Positions 8,667 to 16,446 of a DNA stretch of 64,000 nucleotides are shown piece by piece; the stretch's first letter is position 1, and the number at the start of each line of letters is the position of its first letter. The notes under the pieces were generated by a model. The model worked only from the letters and a program-made list of their open reading frames with translations, did not search any database and was not told the origin of the DNA. This DNA comes from Mixta sp031457955 (lineage in GTDB: Bacteria > Pseudomonadota > Gammaproteobacteria > Enterobacterales > Enterobacteriaceae). A program made the translations under genes and the position numbers. The stretch is taken from the NCBI RefSeq assembly GCF_031457955.1, contig NZ_JAVDXN010000013.1:22407-86406 (forward strand), read 5' to 3'.

Positions 8667-10039
8667 GTCTCGCGCAGTTTGGTGGCCTGTTGCTGGTCTG
8701 GCTGGTTTCGCTGGGCTTTATTCTGACCCTGACGTGGCGTGAGTTCCGTCGGGTGCGCTTTAACTTCAACGTCTTTTTCTCGCTGCTGTTTTTGCTGACC
8801 TTCTATTTCGGCTTCCCTTTGACCTGCCTGCTGGTGTTCCGGTTTGATGTCGCCGTGGTGCCGCCCGCATTTCTGTTGCAGGCGCTGCTGGCGGCCAGCA
8901 GCTTTTATGCGATCTACTATGTCAGCTACAAAACACGCCTGCGGGCGCGCCGGGCGGAGAGCGGGCGCGACCTGTTTAACGTCAACCGGGTGGAAGCGCA
9001 TCTGATTTGGGGCATGTTAGCGCTGCTGGCGCTGGTGACCGTGGCGATATTCTTTATGCGTAACGGTTTCCTGCTGTTTCGCCTGCATGCCTACAGCGAG
9101 ATATTTTCCAGCGAAGTTTCAGGCGTAGCGCTCAAACGCTTCTTCTATTTCTTTATTCCGGCAATGCTGGTGGTTTACTTCCTGAAGCCGGGAAAACGCG
9201 CCTGGCTATGCTTTCTCGCCAGCACCGTCGCCTTTGGCCTGCTGACCTACGCCATTGTTGGCGGCACGCGCGCCAATATTATTATCGCTTTTGCCCTGTT
9301 TCTGTTTATCGGCATTATTCGCGGCTGGATCACGCTGTGGATGCTGTTCGCCGCCGGGGCGTTCGGCATTGTGGGGATGTTCTGGCTGGCGCTGCGACGC
9401 TATAACCTCGACGTCAGTGGCGCAGAAGCGCTGTACACCTTTCTTTATCTCACGCGCGATACCTTTTCGCCTTGGGAGAACCTGGCGCTGCTGCTGCAAA
9501 ACTACGACAACATCCATTTTCAGGGGCTGGCGCCGATTGCGCGTGATTTTTACGTGTTTATACCCAGCTGGCTGTGGCCGAACCGACCTTCGCTGGTGCT
9601 GAATAGCGCAAACTATTTTACCTGGGAAGTGCTGAACAACCATTCGGGGCTGGCGATCTCCCCGACGTTACTGGGATCGTTGGTAGTAATGGGCGGCGCG
9701 GCCTTTATTCCGGTTGGTGCGGTTGCGGTCGGCCTGATTATCAAATGGTTCGACTGGCTTTATGAACGCGGTAAGCAGCACTCAAATCGTTATAAGTCCG
9801 CTATTTTGCAGAGCTTCTGCTTTGGCGCGGTGTTTAACATCATTGTGCTGGCGCGTGAAGGTCTGGATGCCTTTGTCAGTCGGGTGGTGTTCTTCTGTTT
9901 GATTTTTGCCGCCTGCGTGATGATCGCCAAGTTACTGTTCTGGCTGCTCGACAGCGCCGGTTTGATTCGCCCGCGTCGCCGCGCTGCCGTGCTGGCTAAA
10001 GCGCCCCCCGCGACGCCGGAAAGATGTGAGGAATATTAA
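8663..10039 (+). CDS. wzyE: ECA polysaccharide polymerase
   Basis: WzyE polymerises ECA trisaccharide units at the periplasmic face of the inner membrane. The 458-residue protein is slightly longer than the usual 450. It is an integral membrane protein with about ten to eleven hydrophobic spans and a large periplasmic loop around residues 255-330 containing the conserved TRDTFSPWENLALLLQNY region. GGTRANIII (about 200-208) is another family signature. It overlaps wecF by ATGA. Residues after about 440 are Arg/Ala/Pro-rich and look poorly conserved. Confidence 0.95.
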   Translation: MSLAQFGGLLLVWLVSLGFILTLTWREFRRVRFNFNVFFSLLFLLTFYFGFPLTCLLVFRFDVAVVPPAFLLQALLAASSFYAIYYVSYKTRLRARRAESGRDLFNVNRVEAHLIWGMLALLALVTVAIFFMRNGFLLFRLHAYSEIFSSEVSGVALKRFFYFFIPAMLVVYFLKPGKRAWLCFLASTVAFGLLTYAIVGGTRANIIIAFALFLFIGIIRGWITLWMLFAAGAFGIVGMFWLALRRYNLDVSGAEALYTFLYLTRDTFSPWENLALLLQNYDNIHFQGLAPIARDFYVFIPSWLWPNRPSLVLNSANYFTWEVLNNHSGLAISPTLLGSLVVMGGAAFIPVGAVAVGLIIKWFDWLYERGKQHSNRYKSAILQSFCFGAVFNIIVLAREGLDAFVSRVVFFCLIFAACVMIAKLLFWLLDSAGLIRPRRRAAVLAKAPPATPERCEEY

Positions 10040-10040
10040 A

Positions 10041-10781
10041 ATGGATGTCACGCCGAAGGCACCTCCCTATCAGATTCGTGGCATCAGGCTGCACGGCTTT
10101 TCTGGCATGGCTGAATGTCTGGACTATCTCTGCCCGCAAGGCAAGGCACGCAGCGGCACGCTGGTGGCGATTAATGCGGAAAAAGTGCTGGCCTATGAGG
10201 AGAATGCGGCGCTGCATCAGCTTATTGATGCGGCGGAGATCAAATACCCTGACGGCATCAGCATCGTGCGCGCGATTCGTAAAAAGTATCCGCAGGCGCA
10301 GGTGACGCGCATCGCCGGTGCCGATCTATGGGAAGCGTTAATGGCGCGCGCCGGGCAGCAGGGGATTCCGGTGTTCCTGATTGGCGGTAAGCCGCAGGTG
10401 ATGGAAGAGACGGTAGCGAAACTGCGTCAGCAGTGGCAGGTGAATATTGTTGGTACGCAGCACGGCTATTTCAACGCCGACGACAGCGCAACGCTGTTTG
10501 CGCGTGTTGCGCAGAGCGGGGCGCAGATTGTCACGGTCGCGATGGGGTCGCCAAAGCAGGAGCTGCTGATGCAGGCGTGCCGCGAAGTTTGGCCGCAGGC
10601 GCTCTATATGGGCGTGGGCGGCACCTATGATGTGTTCACCGGACACGTTAAGCGCGCGCCGGTTATCTGGCAGCGTTTGGGGCTGGAGTGGCTTTATCGT
10701 CTGCTAAGCCAGCCCAGCCGTCTGCGCCGTCAGCTGCGGCTGATAAAATTTCTCGGCTATTATTATCGCGGTCAGCTGTAA
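10041..10781 (+). CDS. wecG: UDP-ManNAcA transferase (lipid II synthesis)
   Basis: WecG (GT26 family) transfers ManNAcA from UDP-ManNAcA to lipid I, forming ECA lipid II. The 246-residue length equals that of the E. coli protein. Conserved segments are VAINAEKVLAYEENA, DGISIVRAIRKKYPQ, RIAGADLWE and TVAMGSPKQELLM, and the C-terminal GGTYDVFTGHVKRAP to LEWLYRLLSQPSR block. I start it at 10041, one base after the wzyE stop; an in-frame codon at 10026 would overlap wzyE and add five unrelated residues. It is the last gene of the operon. Confidence 0.95.
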   Translation: MDVTPKAPPYQIRGIRLHGFSGMAECLDYLCPQGKARSGTLVAINAEKVLAYEENAALHQLIDAAEIKYPDGISIVRAIRKKYPQAQVTRIAGADLWEALMARAGQQGIPVFLIGGKPQVMEETVAKLRQQWQVNIVGTQHGYFNADDSATLFARVAQSGAQIVTVAMGSPKQELLMQACREVWPQALYMGVGGTYDVFTGHVKRAPVIWQRLGLEWLYRLLSQPSRLRRQLRLIKFLGYYYRGQL

Positions 10782-10784
10782 ATA

Positions 10785-10862
10785 ACGGCCATTTCCGGGC
10801 GGTAAAGGGCTAAATGGTGGATTTTTATCCGCTTGCCGTCCGGAAGTGGCGTTTGTTTAGAC
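10785..10862 (+). terminator. Long imperfect inverted repeat after wecG, possible operon terminator
   Basis: Just after the wecG stop, positions 10785-10802 can pair with 10836-10852 in RNA (about 17 pairs including two G-U pairs and one bulge). A small inner GGAT/ATCC hairpin sits in the loop. A T-rich stretch (GTTTGTTT) follows. It is a plausible end of the ECA operon, though the long loop and interrupted T-tract make it atypical. Confidence 0.4.
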
Positions 10863-10909
10863 GGAATGCACAAAGCGTAATCAAACGCGTTTTTTTATTA
10901 AAAAAGCAC

Positions 10910-10938
10910 TGGACAGGTTAGGTGCAAATCCGTAGTAT
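10910..10938 (+). promoter_or_regulatory. Promoter of the argX-hisR-leuT-proM tRNA operon
   Basis: A -35 TGGACA (10910-10915) and a -10 TAGTAT (10933-10938) are separated by 17 bases. The discriminator is C-rich (CCCCATCC), typical of stringently controlled stable-RNA promoters. An A/T-rich tract at 10890-10907 upstream could act as an UP element. The first tRNA starts 21 bases after the -10 box. Confidence 0.75.
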
Positions 10939-10959
10939 CCCCATCCGCAACGGCGCTAC

Positions 10960-11036
<77 letters not shown>

Positions 11037-11094
11037 TTAATCGGGCGCAAGAGCTGCGGTGGTAACATTTACCGCGTTAGTAGTAAGAAGTAAT

Positions 11095-11171
11095 GGTGGC
11101 TATAGCTCAGTTGGTAGAGCCCTGGATTGTGATTCCAGTTGTCGTGGGTTCGAGTCCCATTAGCCACCCCA
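11095..11171 (+). tRNA. hisR: tRNA-His (anticodon GTG)
   Basis: A 77-base tRNA including the extra 5' G(-1) opposite C73 that marks tRNA-His. The acceptor GTGGCTA pairs with TAGCCAC, the anticodon loop contains GTG (GGATTGTGATTCC) and CCA is encoded. It lies 58 bases after argX. Confidence 0.97.
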
Positions 11172-11187
11172 ACTTTTGCTGGAACAT

Positions 11188-11274
11188 GCGAAGGTGGCGG
11201 AATTGGTAGACGCGCTAGCTTCAGGTGTTAGTGTCTTAACGGACGTGAGGGTTCAAGTCCCTCTCTTCGCACCA
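11188..11274 (+). tRNA. leuT: tRNA-Leu (anticodon CAG)
   Basis: An 87-base class II tRNA with a long variable arm. The acceptor GCGAAGG begins at 11188 and the encoded CCA ends at 11274. The anticodon loop CTTCAGG reads CAG. It lies 16 bases after hisR. Confidence 0.97.
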
Positions 11275-11307
11275 GGCAAAAGAAAGAAGTAAGATAAGAG
11301 TATACGT

Positions 11308-11384
11308 CGGCGAGTAGCGCAGCTTGGTAGCGCAACTGGTTTGGGACCAGTGGGTCGGAGGTTCGAATCCTCTCTCGCCGACCA
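11308..11384 (+). tRNA. proM: tRNA-Pro (anticodon TGG)
   Basis: A 77-base tRNA. The acceptor CGGCGAG pairs with CTCGCCG, the anticodon loop TTTGGGA reads TGG and CCA is encoded at the 3' end. It is the last tRNA of the operon, followed within ten bases by a terminator. Confidence 0.97.
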
Positions 11385-11391
11385 TCTTATT

Positions 11392-11414
11392 AACCTGCTT
11401 ATGCAGGTTTTTTT
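11392..11414 (+). terminator. Intrinsic terminator of the tRNA operon
   Basis: Stem AACCTGC / GCAGGTT with loop TTAT, followed by a run of T residues, eight bases downstream of proM. It is a standard rho-independent terminator. Confidence 0.88.
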
Positions 11415-11543
11415 GTATCTGCTATTCTGCTCCTGCTCCTGTTTGATGTATTTTTTATCATCCTTTCTGTTTGTATCTGCCTTATCAAAATCAATGCCAA
11501 ACCCTAATCTTGCCCTTTGTACAGCGGCGTCGCTTTTTTGCGC

Positions 11544-11571
11544 CTTGTGTCTCTGGCTGGCGACATATAAT
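11544..11571 (+). promoter_or_regulatory. Candidate promoter in the proM-hemY gap
   Basis: A perfect TATAAT (11566-11571) follows a poor -35 (TTGTGT, 11545-11550, 15-base spacer, or CTTGTG with 16). A copy of the CTGGCGACA repeat directly abuts the -10. No protein gene follows on the plus strand for several kilobases, so any product would be an RNA or a small unrecognised ORF. Confidence 0.35.
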
Positions 11572-11649
11572 TAATTGATTATTATCAGATTACGCCTGAT
11601 GGCTTTGGGTTGTCGCAAGGTGGCGACAAGCTGGAGCCGGTTTGTCGCC
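11559..11649. repeat. Four alternating copies of GGCGACA / TGTCGCC
   Basis: GGCGACA occurs at 11559-11565 and 11622-11628, and its complement TGTCGC(C) at 11611-11616 and 11643-11649. Adjacent copies can form mutually exclusive hairpins (7-8 base stems), or the array could be operator half-sites overlapping the candidate promoter at 11566. Confidence 0.55.
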
Positions 11650-11974
11650 AGTTAATGACAACAGCAAAGCGTGATGTCGCTGCGAGCATAAAGAGGGCTT
11701 TTCATTCAAGCAGATAGAAAATAATGGGAAAGACAAGCGCAGCCTGGCACATCTTGTGCAATACTCTGGGGGTAGATGCTCATTCCACCTCTTATGTTCG
11801 CTTCGGCCTCATAAACTCAGGAATGATGCAGAGCCAAATTAGGGTACCCGTTGTCCAGCCAGCCAATATCGTTCGCCTTATTGGGTCTCAGGGCACTACG
11901 TTGAGTCGGGTACCAATCCGGTTGTCTTACCGACCTGATCTTTACGCCTGCCTGTTTTAGGCAGGCGTTTTTTT
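11578..11974 (+). ncRNA. Possible unannotated transcript (gene-poor stretch 11415-12076)
   Basis: About 660 bases lie between the tRNA terminator and the hemY terminator without a recognisable protein gene. A promoter-like TATAAT near 11566 and a very strong terminator at 11945-11974 could delimit a transcript of about 400 nt. Positions about 11737-11805 resemble a degraded tRNA-Pro: AGCGCAGCCTGG is followed by a GGGGGT and T-arm-like segment. A 78-codon open frame (11724-11960) exists but lacks a ribosome-binding site and ends inside the terminator hairpin. I do not recognise an Rfam family here; the entry rests on the terminator. Confidence 0.3.
11945..11974 (+). terminator. Strong orphan intrinsic terminator
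   Basis: A 9-bp perfect stem (11945-11953 with 11959-11967), loop GTTTT, then seven T residues. No annotated plus-strand gene lies directly upstream other than the tRNA operon 560 bases away, which already has its own terminator. Confidence 0.85.
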
Positions 11975-12076
11975 ATCTGTTAATAAACGATCTGCCTACA
12001 AAAAATCAGGTGGGCTGCGTCGGCACGGCCGGGGGATTATTCGCATTGCGTTGGGTGACGCCCGGAACGCGCCCAT

Positions 12077-12104
12077 AAAAAAAGCCGGGTGGTTAGCCCG
12101 GCTT
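12077..12104 (-). terminator. Terminator of the hemCDXY operon
   Basis: On the minus strand, the stem AAGCCGGG / CCCGGCTT with a seven-base loop is followed by seven T residues, 17 bases after the hemY stop. Confidence 0.9.
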
Positions 12105-12120
12105 GTCATCAGCGCTGTGG

Positions 12121-13311
12121 TTAGCGGTTGTTTTTTAACGTGAGCAATAACCCTTCACGACGCATTTGCGCTGCCTCTTCCGGATGATGCAGCTTATCCA
12201 GCGTATCGGCCAGCCAGGCGTAATCAAACCCATCCGGACGCTGTTTCAGCGCTTCACGGAACGCCTCGCTTGCCTGCTGCCATTCACCGTGCTTCATCAA
12301 CAGCTGTCCCAGCGTGCTGTACAACAACGGCGTCGCGCCATGCTGTTTGATCTGCTGACGCAGCGCTTTTTCCAGCTGTTCCGGGTTACCGGTTTTCAAA
12401 CGCGGCATTAACAGGATCAGGCGCTCATCATAGTGACGTTTCAGACCATCCAGCACGATCTGTTGCGCGGTATCATGATCGTCGCAGGCGATTAAGTGAT
12501 CCGCCATCGCCACCTGCAGCGCCGTTTCGTGACGCGTTTTGCGGCTCAGGCTCTGCCACCAGCGTTTCAGGCCTTCGCTGCCCTGTTCCGCCATCGCCTG
12601 ATTCATCAGGCCAAGCCAGCCCTGCTGACGTAGCGCTTTGATATGCTCTTCGTCGGCGACGCCGGTTTTTTCCATGGTTGGCAGGATATCGATTAATGCG
12701 CTCCAGCCACCAGTGCGCACATAAGCCTGTTCCGCCAGGCGCAGCACTTCAGGATGACGCGGCGCCACGTCCAGCAGGCGATCGATGCCATGACGGGCGG
12801 CATGATCTTCATTACGCGCCAGCTGAAGACGCACGCGAGTAATTTCCACCGGAATCGGATCGTTATGCGCCAGCTCGGCGGCTCTTTCCAGATGCTGGTT
12901 CGCACGCATTTCATCGCCGCGCTGCTGGGCCGCTTCCGCCGCCAACAGATAATTCACCACCGGCTGTTCCGCGTGATCGGCATTGCGTGACAGCAGTTTT
13001 TCTACCTGACGATAATCACCTTCCGCCAGCTTGAGCAGCGCTTCGTGAGTCTGGCGGCGCGCGCGGTTACGCTTGCGTCCCATAAACCAGCCGCGGGTTT
13101 TGGCTCCGGTACGAAACAGGCGACGCAGCAGCCATTCCACGGCAAGGATCACCAACAGCGCAATAATCAGCATGATCGCCAGGCCCGTTACGCTGGTTTC
13201 AATATTCCAGTTATCGGTCTGAATCAGCACATAGCCCTGGTGGCCCGCAATCATCGGGCCGATGACAATGCCCGCAATCAGCAGGAGAAACAGTATAAAG
13301 ACTTTTAGCAT
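12121..13311 (-). CDS. hemY: HemY, membrane-anchored TPR protein of the hem operon
   Basis: HemY is an inner-membrane protein of unclear biochemical role encoded with uroporphyrinogen synthesis genes; it is not the Bacillus-type protoporphyrinogen oxidase of the same name. The 396-residue protein has an N-terminal membrane helix (about residues 3-22), a second one at about 40-62, then the basic motif FMGRKRNRARRQTHEALLKL. TPR helical repeats fill residues 85-390, with the conserved segment GFDYAWLADTLDKL near the end. It starts two bases after the hemX stop and is the last gene of the operon. Confidence 0.95.
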   Translation of the reverse strand: MLKVFILFLLLIAGIVIGPMIAGHQGYVLIQTDNWNIETSVTGLAIMLIIALLVILAVEWLLRRLFRTGAKTRGWFMGRKRNRARRQTHEALLKLAEGDYRQVEKLLSRNADHAEQPVVNYLLAAEAAQQRGDEMRANQHLERAAELAHNDPIPVEITRVRLQLARNEDHAARHGIDRLLDVAPRHPEVLRLAEQAYVRTGGWSALIDILPTMEKTGVADEEHIKALRQQGWLGLMNQAMAEQGSEGLKRWWQSLSRKTRHETALQVAMADHLIACDDHDTAQQIVLDGLKRHYDERLILLMPRLKTGNPEQLEKALRQQIKQHGATPLLYSTLGQLLMKHGEWQQASEAFREALKQRPDGFDYAWLADTLDKLHHPEEAAQMRREGLLLTLKNNR

Positions 13312-13313
13312 TG

Positions 13314-14453
13314 TTACTCTCCCTGCTGCGGCTGTGCTGCCGGTTCAGCGGGCTGCGCCAGCAGGTTACGCACCCGCGTTTGCATCAGTTTGTCCAGCAG
13401 CGGCTGGCTTTCCAGCGACTCCGGCACCTCCATGGAAACATTCTGCTGACTCAACTCATCCAGCTGCGCCAGGAAAGATTTGGTGCTGGCATCGCTGGTA
13501 TCAAACCAGGCGCGTACCCAGGTCGAGACGGTATCCACCGATTGTCGATAGACTTCATCCTGATGGCGTGGCACCGCCTGCGCGGCAATCAGCAGACGCG
13601 AACGAATGTTTTCACGCAGGTAGACATCCTGATTTGGTGCCAGCAGCGGCTGCGCCGTATTGTCGCGGCGACGGATGGTAATAAAATCATCCATAAAATT
13701 GTGCCAGCTTTTCACCAGGTTCTGACGCCATTCGCGCAGCGAAGAGCTTAGCTCATTGCTGTCGGCATCCATTGGCGCACTATCGCTGTCGTTGTCCGCC
13801 AGACGCAGATTATCGACGCCGTTAGAGAGCTGATTCAGCTTTAAAATAATGCCGTCGTAATCAACTTGGCTCACCGCCGACAGGTTGCTGATATCCTGAG
13901 TGATCGCCCGACGCACCGGCACCAGACTGGGATCGTTCATATCCGCCAGGCTGGCGTCGGCGCTTTTTAACAGCGCGGCTGCGGTAGTCACATCCTGATC
14001 ACTCCACAGCTTACGTCCCGCCAGTTTCACCAGATAATCGGCCTGTGCCAGCAGCCAGGTGCGCGAATCGTTGCCTGAAATGGTGGCCACTTTTTCTTTT
14101 AGCTCATCCAGCTGATGACCCAGCGCCGCCTGCTGCGCGTGCGCGCTTTGCAGTTCGTCGCTCTGCGTGCTGAGCTGTTGTTTCAGCTGCGCTTTTTCGC
14201 GCTCGCTTTGCTGTGTCAGCGCGGAGAGCTGTTCGCTTAACGTCTGGCTGACCTGCGCCTGTTGCTGCGCCTGATGACGCGCATTGACCCACAGCCCGGC
14301 ACCAATCGCCAGCGCAATCACGATCGCCAGCGCGCCCAGCGCGGTGCCGGTTTGACCAGATTTACGCACCGGCTTTTTTACCGGCGGGGTTTTGGTCTCT
14401 ACCGCAGGCGTAGTCTCTTCAACCATGGCGGAGGAATCTTTTTGTTCCGTCAT
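13314..14453 (-). CDS. hemX: HemX, membrane protein of the hem operon
   Basis: HemX is encoded in the hemCDXY operon; its annotation as a uroporphyrinogen III methyltransferase is historical and not supported by catalytic motifs. The 379-residue protein has a Thr/Lys/Pro-rich cytoplasmic start, one membrane helix at about residues 40-57, a Gln-rich coiled coil at about 60-125, and the conserved domain SRTWLLAQADYLVKLAGRKL onwards. I start at 14453 (MTEQKDSSAMVEE), matching the family; an in-frame codon at 14474 overlaps hemD. Confidence 0.93.
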   Translation of the reverse strand: MTEQKDSSAMVEETTPAVETKTPPVKKPVRKSGQTGTALGALAIVIALAIGAGLWVNARHQAQQQAQVSQTLSEQLSALTQQSEREKAQLKQQLSTQSDELQSAHAQQAALGHQLDELKEKVATISGNDSRTWLLAQADYLVKLAGRKLWSDQDVTTAAALLKSADASLADMNDPSLVPVRRAITQDISNLSAVSQVDYDGIILKLNQLSNGVDNLRLADNDSDSAPMDADSNELSSSLREWRQNLVKSWHNFMDDFITIRRRDNTAQPLLAPNQDVYLRENIRSRLLIAAQAVPRHQDEVYRQSVDTVSTWVRAWFDTSDASTKSFLAQLDELSQQNVSMEVPESLESQPLLDKLMQTRVRNLLAQPAEPAAQPQQGE

Positions 14454-14470
14454 TGTGGCACATCCCATTT

Positions 14471-15217
14471 TCAAGTTGTTTGTAACGCGCGCAGCAGCGC
14501 GTCGTTATCAGCACCATCAGCTACCTTGATATTCTTCCAGCCAAGTTCCAGGGCCAGGGTAGCCAAACGTTCGCTGACGACCAGTAGCCGACAGCCCAGC
14601 AGCCATTCCTCACGATCGATCGCAGGAAATAGCCGATGAAGTTGTTGCAGCATTTCGCCGCTGGTGACCACCAGCGTATCAATACCGCGGTCGCGCCAGC
14701 GTTTGCCTTCGCTGGGGCCGTGATAAAACTTTTCACAGCGCTGGTAGCACTCCAGAAAGCGAACATCGGCGCCGCGCTGCGCCAGCGTTGTGCCAAGCAG
14801 TTCACGGCCGCCGTTGCCACGCAGTATTAACGCTTTTTTCCCTTTTAGCCGCCGCAGCGTCGACAATTGCAGCAGCATTTCACTGGTTTCACGCTCAGGC
14901 GGCCAGATAACGTTCAGCCCGCTGGCACGATGCAACGCCAAAGCGGTACTGCGACCTATAGCATAATAGTCCAGCGCAGCGGGCCATGTTAAACCTGCCT
15001 GCTGCATACAGGGTTGCGCGTACTGCATGACATGCTGAGAAAGGACAAAAACCAGATCGCCTGGCGACAACGCGGCCAGCTGTTGCGGCAGCTGCGCCAG
15101 TTCGCGGCCAGGCGAAAACTCAATTAATGGAAAACTCCAGGCCGTATGACCCAGCGCGCACAGGCGCGTCACCAGCTCATCGCCTGAGGGAGAAGGGCGG
15201 GTGACAAGGATGCTCAT
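14471..15217 (-). CDS. hemD: Uroporphyrinogen-III synthase
   Basis: HemD cyclises hydroxymethylbilane to uroporphyrinogen III with inversion of ring D. The 248-residue protein is of normal length and has the family start MSILVTRPSPSGDELV, the segment FVLSQHVMQYA and the helix ending VVTSGEMLQQL (about 184-194). The family has poor overall sequence conservation, but the position four bases overlapping hemC and before hemX makes the call secure. Confidence 0.94.
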   Translation of the reverse strand: MSILVTRPSPSGDELVTRLCALGHTAWSFPLIEFSPGRELAQLPQQLAALSPGDLVFVLSQHVMQYAQPCMQQAGLTWPAALDYYAIGRSTALALHRASGLNVIWPPERETSEMLLQLSTLRRLKGKKALILRGNGGRELLGTTLAQRGADVRFLECYQRCEKFYHGPSEGKRWRDRGIDTLVVTSGEMLQQLHRLFPAIDREEWLLGCRLLVVSERLATLALELGWKNIKVADGADNDALLRALQTT

Positions 15218-16155
15218 GCCGGAGGATTCCCCTGATAAACCTCGCGCAGGATGTCGCGCGCGCCGTTATGCAGCAGCTCGTCAGCCAGTGAGATGCCCAG
15301 CTGCTCTGCCTGACTGCGCGGACCGCGGCGTTCACCACGAATCATTACCGTACCGTCTGGCGCGCCCACCAGGCCGCGTAGCCAGATATCATCGCCTTCC
15401 AGCACCGCGTAGCTGCCAATCGGCACCTGACAGCCGCCTTCCAGCCGCGTATTCATGGCGCGCTCCGCTTTCACCCGCGTTGCGGTATCGTCATCATTTA
15501 ACGCCGCCAGCAGCATAATGGTCTGCTCATCATCCAGGCGACACTCAATGCCGACCGCTCCCTGGCCCACGGCAGGTAAAGAGACTTCGGCGGGAATGGC
15601 ATAACGAATGCGATCCTGCAGGCCAAGACGTTTCAGACCAGCGGCAGCCAGAATAATGGCATCATATTCACCGGCGTCCAGTTTTGACAGCCGCGTGCCA
15701 ACATTGCCGCGCAGCGAGCGAATTTTCAGGTCAGGGCGTAGCTCAGCCAGCTGGCACTGACGACGCAGGCTGGAGGTGCCGACAATCGCCCCCTGCGGCA
15801 GCGCATCCAGCGTGGCGTAGTGGTTGGAGACAAACGCGTCCAGCGGATCTTCGCGCTCGCAAATGGTGACCAGACCTAAACCCTGCGGAAATTCTACCGG
15901 CACATCCTTCATCGAATGCACCGCGATATCGGCACGGTCTTCAAGCATCGCCAGCTCAAGCTCTTTGACGAATAGTCCCTTGCCGCCTACTTTGGCCAGC
16001 GGCGTATCGAGGATAATGTCGCCGCGCGTGACCATCGGCACCAGCTCCACGCGTAGCCCCGGATGACAGGCCATCAGGCGCTGCTGAACATACTGTGCCT
16101 GCCATAACGCCAGCGGACTTTGTCTGGTGGCAATTCTTAAAATTTTATCTAACAT
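15214..16155 (-). CDS. hemC: Porphobilinogen deaminase (hydroxymethylbilane synthase)
   Basis: HemC condenses four porphobilinogen molecules into hydroxymethylbilane on a covalently bound dipyrromethane cofactor. The 313-residue protein has the N-terminal RIATRQSPLALWQAQYV motif, HSMKDVP (catalytic Asp region, about residues 80-86), VGTSSLRRQCQL (about 127-138), LRGNVGTRLSKLD, and the cofactor-binding Cys in EGGCQVPIGSYA near residue 242. It heads the hemCDXY operon and is transcribed divergently from cyaA across a 291-base gap. Confidence 0.97.
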   Translation of the reverse strand: MLDKILRIATRQSPLALWQAQYVQQRLMACHPGLRVELVPMVTRGDIILDTPLAKVGGKGLFVKELELAMLEDRADIAVHSMKDVPVEFPQGLGLVTICEREDPLDAFVSNHYATLDALPQGAIVGTSSLRRQCQLAELRPDLKIRSLRGNVGTRLSKLDAGEYDAIILAAAGLKRLGLQDRIRYAIPAEVSLPAVGQGAVGIECRLDDEQTIMLLAALNDDDTATRVKAERAMNTRLEGGCQVPIGSYAVLEGDDIWLRGLVGAPDGTVMIRGERRGPRSQAEQLGISLADELLHNGARDILREVYQGNPPA

Positions 16156-16330
16156 GCTTGATACCGTTTTGATCGTTCATTGATTATCCTATCATTGATA
16201 CAGGAAGGCTGTCAGTTTCCACGATTTTTAGACAAGTAAAGGAAAGCGTAAAAGGGACGGGACAGATCGATCGGGGGATAAAGCGTGCTAAACTGTTAAG
16301 TAGCGCAACTTTCTTTACGGTCAATCTGCC

Positions 16331-16352
16331 AGGTGTTAGATTGATCACGTTT
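16331..16352 (+). promoter_or_regulatory. CRP-binding site upstream of cyaA
   Basis: AGGTGTTAGATTGATCACGTTT matches the TGTGA-N6-TCACA pattern (TGTTA, six bases, TCACG) and closely resembles the known E. coli cyaA CRP site that mediates negative feedback. The hemC-cyaA gap (16156-16446) otherwise holds the two divergent promoters; I see no gene in it. Confidence 0.75.
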
Positions 16353-16446
16353 CCAGCAGTAATCTGCCCGAAAACTTTTTTAACCAAGCGGCGGATCAAG
16401 GGAAACAGGGTTATTTATAAGCACTGGGATAATCAGGCGAGACGTC

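Noticed and set aside
11341..11574. 77-codon ORF beginning within tRNA-Pro
   Set aside because: It starts inside the proM gene and crosses its terminator; the Leu/Phe/Cys-rich translation comes from T-rich terminator sequence.
11724..11960. 78-codon plus-strand ORF downstream of the tRNA operon
   Set aside because: No ribosome-binding site, no recognisable domain, and its stop falls inside the terminator hairpin; more likely part of a non-coding stretch, although a small-protein role cannot be excluded.
12001..12076. GC-rich segment before the hemY terminator as a gene or regulatory RNA
   Set aside because: Short, without promoter, conserved frame or stable hairpin of its own.
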